This document shows positions 24,418 through 34,503 of a stretch of DNA of 64,000 bases, piece by piece. Below the pieces are notes generated by a model. The model worked only from the letters and a program-made list of their open reading frames with translations, did not search any database and was not told the origin of the DNA. The DNA is taken from the NCBI RefSeq assembly GCF_022539505.1, contig NC_061510.1:224772043-224836042 (forward strand), written 5' to 3'. Source of the DNA: Lolium rigidum. Lineage: Eukaryota > Streptophyta > Magnoliopsida > Poales > Poaceae. A program made the position numbers and the translations under genes. Position 1 is the first letter of the stretch, and each line of letters starts with the position of its first letter.

Positions 24418-25218
24418 GTGTTTGAAGAGAGAATTAAAAAACCCATGGAACTTTGTTTGCAAAATAGTTGTAGCAATGTTTTTAGCATGAATTTTTTGAA
24501 CACTATTATTTTTAATGCTATGGAAAAGTCTAAGCTTGGGGAAGTTGGTTGTGATATTTTTAGTCCCCCAAGTTTTGAGGAGAAATTTTTCTTTGATGAT
24601 ACTTTGGCTCCCATTTATGATGATTATAATGATAGTGGTATTTTGGTGCCACCTACTATGGAGGATAAAGTTTATTATGATTATACCATGCCTGCAATTT
24701 ATGATGATTACAATGATGGTTGTCATAGTTTTACTCCCACTATTACTAATAAAATTGATTATGCTTATGTGGAGAGTAATGATACTTTTATGCATGTGGA
24801 TCATGATAAGAATGCTTTATGTGATAGCTATATTGTTGAGTTTATTCATGATACCACTGAAAATTATTTTGAGAGAGGAAAGTATGGGTATAGAAATCTT
24901 CATGTTACTAAATTTCTTCTCTTTATGATGAATGTTTTGAGCTTTCTCTTGATTTGCTTTTATTTGCTGGGTACTTTAAGACCTACTGGTCCTTATGAGA
25001 GAGGGAGACACGATTTCATATATCACAATAATATTAATTCTCCTCTCCTTGTGTTGAAATTTTTGAAGTTACACTTGTTTTGTCTTCCTATGCTACTCAC
25101 TTTGTTCTTCATTGACTTGTTTTCTTACAAGGCTCCTATGCATAGGAAGAGTGTTAGATTTAAACATGTTTTATATATGCTTCTTGATGCTCTCTTTTCA
25201 ACTCTCATCTTTATGTGA
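24418..25218 (+). CDS. 266-residue ORF of element B, unknown protein
   Basis: This is the single long ORF of the element, with no similarity I can recognise to gag, protease or polymerase. The N-terminal two thirds are acidic and rich in Asp, Tyr and Asn, with a repeated IYDDYND motif. Two hydrophobic segments follow (about residues 160-185 and 215-240), compatible with membrane spans. The short C terminus is basic (HRKSVRF). An earlier in-frame extension upstream is possible, since the frame is open before the first ATG. The stop at 25216-25218 lies 20 bases before a motif also found after the gag-protease ORFs of D and E. It could be a degenerate env-like or host-derived ORF; this is speculation. 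Confidence 0.5.
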   Translation: MFEERIKKPMELCLQNSCSNVFSMNFLNTIIFNAMEKSKLGEVGCDIFSPPSFEEKFFFDDTLAPIYDDYNDSGILVPPTMEDKVYYDYTMPAIYDDYNDGCHSFTPTITNKIDYAYVESNDTFMHVDHDKNALCDSYIVEFIHDTTENYFERGKYGYRNLHVTKFLLFMMNVLSFLLICFYLLGTLRPTGPYERGRHDFIYHNNINSPLLVLKFLKLHLFCLPMLLTLFFIDLFSYKAPMHRKSVRFKHVLYMLLDALFSTLIFM

Positions 25219-25238
25219 GCATCATAAAAATCACTATG

Positions 25239-25284
25239 CCTAGCTAAAAGGCGTTAAAGAAAAGCGCTTATGGGAGACAACCCA
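25239..25284 (+). promoter_or_regulatory. Conserved post-stop motif, copy in element B
   Basis: The segment contains AAGGCGTTAAAGAAAAGCGC followed by TTATGGGAGACAACCCA. It is nearly identical to segments after the terminal ORFs of element E (56129-56174) and element D (46041-46086, minus strand). An AAG-CG/CG-CTT hairpin with one bulge can form. Confidence 0.6.
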
Positions 25285-25869
25285 TCGTTTTTATTTTCTG
25301 TTATTTTTGCTTTTATTTTTGTTTTGAGTCAAGGTGCTTGTTACTTCTGTACCAATACCTTTGTATCTTTATTTTCTTGCCTTGTTGTGCCAAGTAAAGT
25401 CTCTAATAGAAAGTTGATACTAGATTTGGATTTCTGCATAGAAACAGATTTTTAGCTGTCACAGTTTTGAGTTTTTCTCTCTATAGAAAAAATCTAAAAA
25501 TCCTGAAAAAATTCATGAGTAATCCTCAGATATGTACGCAACTTTCATTTAACTGGAGCTTTTCCATCTGAGCATGTTAAGTGCCTCGAAAAAATTCGTC
25601 TTTACGGACTGTTCTGTGTTGACAGATTCTGCCTTTTATTTTGCATTGCCTCTTTTACTGTGTTTGAGTGGATTTCTTTGCTCCATTAAATTTCAGTAGC
25701 TATGGGTAATGTCCAGAAGTGTTGGTAATGATTGTGTCCATGCAGAACATGTGAATTTTTGATTATGCACTAACCCGCTAATAAGATTACTTCGAGTTTC
25801 GTGTGAAGGAAGTTTTCAAGGATCAAGAGAGAAGGATGATATTACATGATCAAGAAGAGTTAAAAGCCT

Positions 25870-25954
25870 AAGCTTGGGGATGCCCCGTGGTTCATCCCTG
25901 CATATTTCAAGAAGACTCAAGCTGTCTAAGCTTGGGGATGCCCAAGGCATCCCC
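25870..25954 (+). repeat. Two internal copies of the polypurine-tract core plus a hairpin
   Basis: AAGCTTGGGGATGC occurs at 25870-25883 and 25928-25941 and again as the true polypurine-like tract at 27737-27750. The second copy forms a perfect palindrome, GGGGATGCC-CAA-GGCATCCCC (25934-25954). The same arrangement exists in elements D and E. Confidence 0.7.
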
Positions 25955-27751
25955 TTCTTCATCAACAAACTTATCAGGTCATCTCTAGTGAAACTATATT
26001 TTAATTCTTTCACATCTTATGCGCTTTACTTGGAGCGTCTGTGTGCTTTTATTTTTGTTTGTGTTTGAATAAATCGGATCCTAGCATGCTTGTGTGGGAG
26101 AGAGACACACTCCGCTTTTTCATTTGAACACTTGTGTTCTTCGTTTTACTTTAATATTCATGGCGAAAGCTGAAAGCCTCAGCATTGATTGCTATTTGGT
26201 TGGAAACAGAAAATGCTTCATGTGGTAGTTGGTATATTGTCTTGAATAATTTGATACTTGGCAATTATTTTGAGCTCTCAAGTAGATCATGTTTAAGCTC
26301 TTGCATCATGTAGTTTAAACCTATTAGTGGAGAACTACCGTATAGCTTGTTGAAATTTGGTTTGCATGATTGGTCTCTCTAAGGTCTAGATATTTTCTGG
26401 TAAAAGTGTTTGAGCAACAAGGAAGACAGATGTAGAGTCTTATAATGCTTGCAATATGTTCTTATGTAAGTTTTGCTGTACCGGTTTATACTTGTGTTTG
26501 CTTCAAACAACCTTGCTAGCCAAAGCCTTGTACTGAGAGGGAATGCTTCTCGTGCATCAAAAACCTTGAGCCAAAACCTATACCATTTGTGTCCACCATA
26601 ACTACCTACTATGTGGTATTTTTTCTGCCATTCCAAGTAAATACTTCATGTGCTACCTTTAAACAATTCAAAACTTTATTACTCCTTATTTGTGTCAATG
26701 TTTTATAGCTCATGAGGAAGTATGTGGTGTTTTATCTCTCAATCTTGCTGGGCAGACTTTCACCAATGTACTAGTGGCATATACATCCGCTTATCCAATA
26801 ATTTTGCAAAAAGAGCTGGCAACGGGGTTCCCAGCCCCAATTAATTAACTTTCATTAATAATTCTCTTCACATGTTTTGCCCCGATTTATCAGTAAGCAA
26901 CTTAATTTTGCAATAGACACTCCTCCATGGTATGTGAAATGTTGGAAGGCACCCGAGGATTCGGTTAGCCATGGCTTGTGAAAGCAAAAGGTTGGGAGGA
27001 GTGTCATATATAAATAGAACTAAAATACATGTGTAAACAAAAGAGAAGAGGGATGATCTACCTTGCTGGTAGAGATAACGTCCTTCATGGGAGCCGCTCT
27101 TTGAAACTCTGTTTGACAAGGGGGTTAGAGTGCCCACTACCATTCGTTGACAACAACAAACACCTCTCAAAACTTTATTTTTATGCTCTCTATATGATTT
27201 CAAAACTTGAAAAGCTCTAGCACATGATTTAATCCTTGCTTCCCTCTGCGAAGGGCCTATCTTTTACTTTATGTTGAGTCAGTTTACCTACTTCTTTCTA
27301 TCTTAGAAGCAAACACTTGTGTCAACTTTGTGTGCATCATTTCTTATGTGCTTGCTTATTGCACTCATCATATTACTTTGTGTTGACAATTATCCATGAG
27401 ATATACATGTTAAAAGTTGAAAGCAATTTCTGAAACTTAAATCTTCCTTTGTGTTGTTTCAAAACCTTATATTAAGAATCTATTGCTTTATGAGTTAACT
27501 CTTATGCAAGACTTTTTGATGCTTGTCTTGAAAGTACTATTCATGAAAAGTTTTTGCTATATGATTCAATTGTTTAGTCATTATCTATTTGTTAGCAAAC
27601 TATATAGACCATTGCTTTGAGTCACTTCATTCATCTCATATGCTTTACAATAGTATTGATCAAGATTATGTTGGTAGCATGTCACTTCAGCAATTATTCT
27701 TTTTATCGTTTACCTACTCGAGGGCGAGTAGGAACTAAGCTTGGGGATGCT

Positions 27752-28600
27752 TGATACGTCTCCAACGTATCTATAATTTCCGATGTTCCATGCTTATATT
27801 ATACCAATTGCTACATGTTTTATATACACTTTATATCATTTTTATGCATTTTCCGGGACTAACCTATTAACAAGATGCCGAAGTGCCAGTTCCTGTTTTC
27901 TGCTGTTTTTGGTTCTAGAAAATTACTTCTGCGAATATTCTCGGAATTGCGTGAAACAAAAGGCCACTTCCCTATTTTTCCAGAAGCTTCACGGAGTCCG
28001 AAGGAGAGACGAAGGGGGCCACAAGCTGGCCACCTCATAGGGTGGCGCGGCCCCACCTTCTACCGTGCCGCCAGATGGGGTGGGCCCCTCGGGACTCCAC
28101 CAACGCTGCCCCTTCGCCTATATATTGCCCCAGATGCGAAAACCCTAAATAATCCAGTCATATTCCACCAAGGGTTCCGCAGCGCCGCCGCCATCGACGA
28201 CAAGTTTCGGGGGACAGAATCTCTGTTCCGGCACGCCGCCGGGACGGGGAATTGCCCCCGGAGTCATCTCCATCGACACCACCGCCATCTTCATCGCCGC
28301 TGCTGACTCCCATGATGAGGAGGGAGTAGTTCTCCCCGAGGCCGAGGGCTCTACCGGTAGCTATGTGGTTCATCTCTCTCTCCCATGGTGTGATCTTTAT
28401 GTGATCATGATGTTTGTAATCTAGTTGAATATGTAGATGTNNNNNNNNNNNNNNNNNNNNNNNNNNNNNNNNNNNNNNNNNNNNNNNNNNNNNNNNNNNN
28501 NNNNNNNNNNNNNNNNNNNNNNNNNNNNNNNNNNNNNNNNCACTCTAGAGGTTACTTTAATATGAACTCCGGAGTCACTCTCCACGGTGTGATGGTGACA
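27752..28600 (+). repeat. 3' LTR of element B, first part
   Basis: It starts TGATACGTCTCCAACGTATC after the polypurine-like tract. It contains the 100-N gap and is interrupted by solo LTR C. The second part is 30111-30660. Confidence 0.9.
28441..28540. other. Assembly gap (100 N)
   Basis: The gap lies inside the right LTR of element B. In the left LTR only 17 bases (23556-23572) separate the same flanks, so the true missing sequence is probably much shorter than 100. Confidence 0.9.
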
Positions 28601-30105
28601 TGATACGTCTCCGACGTATCGATAATTTCTTATGTTCCATGCCACATTATTGATGATATCTACATGTTTTATGCACATTATATGTCATATTTATGCTTTT
28701 TCCGGAACTAACCTATTGACGAGATGCCGAAGGGCCAGTTCATGTTTTCTGCTGTTTTTGGTTCCGAAATCCTAGTAAGGAAATATTCTCGGAATCGGAC
28801 GAAATCAAGACCCAGGCATCCTATTTTTCCACGAAGCTTCCGGAACACCGGGAAGGACTAGAGGGGGCCACGGGCCCACCGGACCATAGGCCGGCGCGGC
28901 CTGGGTGTGGCCCGCGCCACCCTATGGTGTCGCCGCCTCTTCGACCCTCGACGCCGCCTCTTCGCCTATAAAAAGGTCCACGACCTAAAACTTCGAGACG
29001 GAAAAGCCACGGTACGAGAAACCTTCCGAGCCGCCGCCATCGCGAAGCCAAGATCTGGGGGACAGGAGTCTCTGTTCCGGCACGCCGCCGGGACGGGGAA
29101 GTGCCCCGGGAAGGCTTCTCCATCAACACCACCACCATCTTCATCAACGCTGCTGTCTCCCACGAGGAGGGAGTAGTTCTCCATCGAGGCTCGGGGCTGT
29201 ACCGGTAGCTATGTGGTTAATCTCTCTCCTATGTACTTCAATACAATGATCTCATGAGCTGCTTTACATGATTGAGATCCATATGATGAGCTTTGTATCG
29301 CTACTAGTTGTGTGCTACTCATGTGATGTTATTAAAGTAGTCTATTCCTCCTGCATGGTGTAAAGGTGACTAGTGTGTGCCCTGTGTGGTTCTTGTCGTA
29401 GGCTATGATCATGATCTCTTGTAGATTGTGGAGTTAATTATCATTATGATAGTATTGATGTGATCTATTCCTCCTTCATAGTGTAATGTGGACAGTGTGT
29501 GCACTATGTTAGTTCTTGATTTATTTTGCAATGATCTATTATGCTCTAAGGTTATTTAAATATGAATATTGAATTGTGGAGCTTGTTAACTCCGGCATTG
29601 AGGGTTCGTGTAATCCTACGCAATGTGTTCATCATCCAACAAAAGAGTGTATGTAGCACATATGAGAAAGAGTTATTTATTATGCGATCAATGTTGAGAG
29701 TGTCCACTAGTGAAAGTATGATCCCTAGGCCTTGTTCCTAAATATCGCTATCGTTGCTTGTTTCTTGTTTTACTTGTGTTACTATCGTTGCCATATTACC
29801 ACCATCAACTACACGCCGAGCAAGCACTTTTACGGCACCGTTGCTACTTGCTACTATTTATTCATACCACCTGTATTTCACTATCTCTTCGCCGAACTAG
29901 TGCACCTATTAGGTGTGTTGGGGACACAAGAGACTTCTTGCTTTGTGGTTGCGGGGTTGCATGAGAGGGATATCTTTGACCTCTTCCTCCCTGAGATCGA
30001 TAAACCTTGGGTGATCCACTTAAGGGAAACTTGCTGCTGTTCTACAAACCTCTGCTCTTGGAGGCCCAACACTGTCTACAAGAATAGAAGCTCCCGTAGA
30101 CATCA
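28601..30105 (+). mobile_element. Solo LTR C (TGATACG-type gypsy)
   Basis: A 1505-bp LTR runs from TGATACGTCTCCGACGTATC to GTAGACATCA, with perfect TGACA duplications (28596-28600, 30106-30110) and no internal region. TATAAAAAGG at 28967 is the probable TATA box. It is inserted in the right LTR of element B and so is younger than B; loss of its body by LTR-LTR recombination is the usual cause. Confidence 0.9.
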
Positions 30106-30110
30106 TGACA

Positions 30111-30660
30111 GTGTGCGCATCGTGTGTGATTCCTTTATGACGTTGTGGAGCTTGTTTACTCCGGCTTGAGGTGTGCTTTTGCAGCCCTACACAATGAATG
30201 GTGTTTGTTATCCAACAAGAGAGTGTTTGAGAGTAGCATTTATTTATTCAATTATGTGATCATTGTTGAGAGTGCCCACTAGTGAAAGTATGATCCCTAG
30301 GCCTTGTTTCTAAGCATTGAAATACCGTTTCCAACAAGTTCTGCTACATGTTCGCTTGCTGCCATTTTTATTTCAGATTGCAATTACTACTTATAATCAT
30401 CCATATTACTTGTATTTCACTACTCTTCGCCGAACTAGTGCACCTATACATCTGACAAGTGTATTAGGTGTGTTGGGGACACAAGAGACTTCTTGTATCT
30501 TAATTGCAGGGTTGCTTGAGAGGGATATCTTTGACCTCTACCTCACTGAGTTCGATAAACCTTGGGTGATTCACTTAAGGGAAACTTGCTGCTGTTCTAC
30601 AAACCTCTGCTCTTGGAGGCCCAACACTGTCTACAGGAATAGAAGCGTGCGTAGACATCA
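30111..30660 (+). repeat. 3' LTR of element B, second part
   Basis: It continues the LTR after solo LTR C, matching 23632-24184 of the left LTR, and ends GTGCGTAGACATCA before the GTGAC duplication. Confidence 0.9.
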
Positions 30661-30665
30661 GTGAC

Positions 30666-31361
30666 ACATCTTTGGAGTACTCACAAAATACTTCGTTTGT
30701 ATAGTTCTCCTTTGAGCACAGTAAAGGCTCTAGAACGCCTGATAACTCGCCTTGCTTCGACTGGATCGTCGGGTAGTTCTTTCTTCAAGATGTATGCTAT
30801 GTACGCCTGCATCCAAGGGATCTGTACTACCATTACCACATGCGATTCCTCCTCACCTTCCGACGGTATTGCTGGAGCCCCCGAGATTTTCTTATCCTTT
30901 TCCTTCTTCTGCTGCTTCTTCGCCTTTGTTGACCTTTCAGCTATTTCTTCCCAAAACACGCCGGGTGGTATTGCGAGACATTGGGACCCGATGTTTGCGA
31001 GAACATCGGCTTCGTCGTTGCTGAGCCTGCTAATATGGTTAACTTCACATCCGTCGAACAGCTTCTCAAGCTCATTATATACTTTCTTGTATGCTATCAT
31101 GCTATCATTGACTGCATCGCATTGATTCATCACCTGTTGAGCCACCAGCTGTGAGTCGCCAAAGATTTTTAATCAAGTGGCGCCGCAAGATTTCGCCATC
31201 TTCATCCCGTGTATAAGTGCTTCATATTCTGCTTCGTTGTTAGATGCGTTTGGAAACGTCATCCGTAATACATATTTCAACTTGTCACCTTGGGGTGATA
31301 TAAGTATCATGCCTGCTCCAGCTCCCTCTAGTCTCTTAGACCCGTCGAAATTCATAGTCCA
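30666..31361 (-). pseudogene. Archaeal-type RNase H and integrase linker of element A
   Basis: On the minus strand the RNase H signature is complete: MNFDGS (D), NNEAEYEAL (E), FGDSQLVAQQV (D) and NDEADVLANIGS (D). A lysine-rich linker and the integrase N-terminal segment (PDDPVEARRVIRRSRAF, LKGELYKRSIL) follow. Two in-frame TGA stops are visible, at about 31171 (CGA to TGA is the simplest change) and about 30684. This second RNase H, downstream of the ordinary RT/RNase H connection region at 50010-50340, is a hallmark of the Tat lineage. It joins 50010-50340 when element D and GTCCA are removed. Confidence 0.8.
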
Positions 31362-31763
31362 TGATAACGCGTGAAGCACACGTCCGTTGGGAACCCCAAG
31401 AGGAAGGTATGATGCGTACAACAGCATGTTTTCCCTCAGTAAGAAACCAAGGTTATCGAACCAGTAGGAGATGAAGGCCACGTGAAGGTTGTTGGTGAAG
31501 GAGTGTAGTGCGGCGCAACACCAGGGATTCCAGCGCCAGCGTAGAACCTGCACAACACAATCAAAATACTTTGCCCCAACTTAACAGTGAGGTTGTCAAT
31601 CTTACCGGCTTGCTGTAAACAAAGGATTAAACGTATGGTGTGGAGAATCATGTTTGCTTGCAAAGAACAACATAGAACAATGATTGCAGTAGGTTGTATT
31701 TCAGATGTAAAAGAATGGACCGGGGTCCACAGTTCACTAGTGGTGTCTCTCCAATAAGATAAA
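31362..31763 (-). repeat. 3' LTR of element D, part next to the TSD
   Basis: It runs from TGATAACGCG to GATAAA, where Helitron H1 is inserted; the LTR resumes at 39479. The 5' LTR shows the uninterrupted sequence GATAAATAGCATG. Confidence 0.9.
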
Positions 31764-32795
31764 CTAGCTGGGTGACCCGCTCATTTGCGCGTCTAGATTT
31801 TATGCATTTCATATTTTTGACATAATTTTATTTAATGATTTATTGACCATTTCAAAAACTATTTTACAGTTCGAGTTTCAACAAAAAAAAATATTTAGCT
31901 CAATACATTGGTACATTAGTGTTAATTAACCATTCTAAATATACATAGAAGTCGATGTGTAGCAAAAGTGATGTGAATATAGAAAAAGGACACTATTTTT
32001 TTTGTTTAAATAGAAGACTAACTACTCTTAAATTTGCATGGCGCATGCCAAATCATAGACTATCAAATACCAAGCCCTGGCGTTATCTTCAAATCCTCAT
32101 CCTTGGCGTGTACGGTTTGGTCATGCTAAACTTTGTGATATCTTCCTCTACGCTCTTATCAGTATCATTGGACGTATAAAGTCTTATTTTTTATTACTCC
32201 AATATCTTGCCTCTACGATAAGTGCTTCCAATCTAGCTCATGTTAACCTATCTTTATTTATCGCTTGTTTTTGTAAGCCAATGCATGTAATTATCAATAC
32301 TCCCATTGGAAAAATGCTAAAATATTATGTGCTACTCAAGGTTGTCATAACTTGTCCTTTCTTAGTGTAACAACGTTTTTCAATCGAACATAATGACATC
32401 CAAACATTAGTTTGTAACCACATTTTTTTATGCTTCCTTAATTTGCATTATATGTCCGCTTGAACATGTAAAGTACACTGCCATAGAGATGCCGACGCTT
32501 TTATTATACCCAATACAACGTGGGACTTTTACATTGTTTTGTAGATGTATATACTCTTTTATTATTTTATATGCAAAACTTCTCTGTCACTTTTGACCAC
32601 TATGAAGTCCGCCATTGCACATTAAGGCACGGACTCATCCATATGTTTCTTCTGTGCGTGCTCTATCTGTGTCAACCTATGTTACTATACACACGATTCC
32701 ATGCATGTGTAAGCAGCATACGTATATGTTGATAATGTTATTTTGATGTTGATGCTCAAATAGAAATCAAAACAAATATAAATAATTATGATGTA

Positions 32796-32871
32796 CCACC
32801 TTTGTTTCTAAATATAATAAGTTTTCTCAGTTCAATTTGAGCTACCAAAACTTCTTATATTGATAACGGAG
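32796..32871. mobile_element. Stowaway-like MITE (76 bp)
   Basis: CCACCTTTGTTTCTAAATAT at one end and TATTGATAACGGAG at the other form degenerate terminal inverted repeats of the Stowaway type. TA flanks both sides (32794-32795, 32872-32873). Another right-end-like remnant (AAGGCGGAGGGAGTA) is near 33327. Confidence 0.6.
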
Positions 32872-33416
32872 TATTTCTTCTTCACGGTGAGTTTTGTTGT
32901 TATATAAAAAATACAACTGTTAATTTCTATATGAACTATTCTAAAATTTGCTAGTTTATGGATCTCATATGGAGTTTGCTCTAGAATTTATGATAAGAAA
33001 CCTCGACAGTATAAATATAAAGCTACATTCCAGACCATAGATACTTAATCTATGCAGGGTGGTTTTCAGCATAGATGCACCTAAGCAGAGATGAGCCATC
33101 GAATCTAGTAAAGCCTTATACAAAGGTCGTATTTTAGCACTTTTATCTGTTATCGCATTGATGAGAATTCTGAGCTATTAAATTCACCCAGCATAAAAAA
33201 TAATAGCGAACCTTCTGACGTTTGTATCGTGTTTTGTTTGTGAAACGTCTTCGTTAATAAAGTCAGTGTCTAAATACAGTTAAGTTTAGACAAAGTTTAA
33301 ACAGCTTTTATAAGGCGGAGGGAGTAGAAATTCTGAAAACCCCTTATTATCATCTGACAACAGGTGCTTGATTGCTATTTTGTACATAAACACAATCTAG
33401 TCTAGGGGGGGTGATG

Positions 33417-33791
33417 TTTTGGCACATGGGAGCGTATGCTCCCTTTATTTTGAAATACATGTTAGCCACATTTTAAAATGTCAAAAAAATTGAAACAAAA
33501 ATTTCGCACGTACATCTTCATGTGCTACGCGCTCACAAAGTCGTTTCATGAAAAATCGACGTGTCATGTGGCGTGTGTAAAAAAGACAAAATTCGGTGCT
33601 GAAACAAAGACTTGTCACAAGATAAATTTTCTCTTTTTCGCTTAGACTACATAAAATATCATTTTTTTGTGAAACTTGACGAATACACATATATTATGGA
33701 TATGTACATGTAAACTTTTTTTTTAAAATTTTTTAACACTTGAAAATATGTTTTTATGGTAGAGGGATCATACGCACCCGGGAGCCGAATT
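33417..33791. mobile_element. Small inverted-repeat element (MITE-like)
   Basis: The left end TTTTGGCACATGGGAGCGTA and the reverse complement of the right end (AATTCGGCTCCCGGGTGCGT) share a GGGNGCGTATGNTCCCT core. No clear target duplication was found. The interior is AT-rich. Confidence 0.5.
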
Positions 33792-34503
33792 GAGTTTCTG
33801 TCTAGTCATTGAACAATCAAGTGGATTCTATAAAGAAAAGTTCTATAAGGATAACTTCGACACATTGGCCTTTTTTTAAGAAATATGTATACTTGATCGA
33901 TCCCATATTCAATCTATCTATTTACTCCACACGCATATATCTTACAAATAAATATATACTACGTATATGCTAGCTGCTAACTGATACGATCATGTATAAT
34001 ATGCTTTTAATCAAACATACCTGGTTGCAGCAGCTAAACACACCATGATTTAGCCGACCCCACTAATTTGCGGTGATGTGTTCTTTGTCATCTTCCTCCT
34101 GCCAGCCAAGTCCACGTATCGTTCCAGTCTTCCAGATCCTAGGTTTAGTAGAGACGTGGTATTAAATCAAGTGTGGGGAGTCTACGCCCTTGTCTACAAA
34201 ATCATTGCACTATGCAAACAACGACATGAGTTATCTGAATGATACATAACGAAATAGCATCTTCTATCTTCGGAGTGACCAATAGTTGGAGACGTTGAAC
34301 ATCTTGAAGAAATAACTAAATAGTCAGGGCATAGAACACCGTTTTGAAATTTCATCATGATCCTTGAGGAAAAACATCAACCAATTAACTTTATCATGAT
34401 TCTGAAATTTTATGTATAGCGAATTTGCTTTGTTGAATAACATCAATAGTCGAGAAAATAGTTTTATGAATTGTATGAATGTACTCTCCATCTGGACCTT
34501 GCA

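Larger units (their letters stand above)
22867..30660 (+). mobile_element. Element B: TGATACG-type gypsy element with a non-gag ORF
   Basis: The left LTR is 22867-24184 (1318 bp) and the right LTR begins at 27752 and ends at 30660, interrupted by solo LTR C. GTGAC duplications are perfect (22862-22866, 30661-30665). A CGGCGCCGTTGCGGGGAGG primer-binding region follows the left LTR, and a polypurine-like AAGCTTGGGGATGCT precedes the right one. The only sizeable internal ORF is 24418-25218; gag, protease, RT and integrase are absent, so the element is non-autonomous. The LTR type resembles the Sabrina/WHAM group of Triticeae gypsy elements from memory; a library search is needed to name it. Confidence 0.9.
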
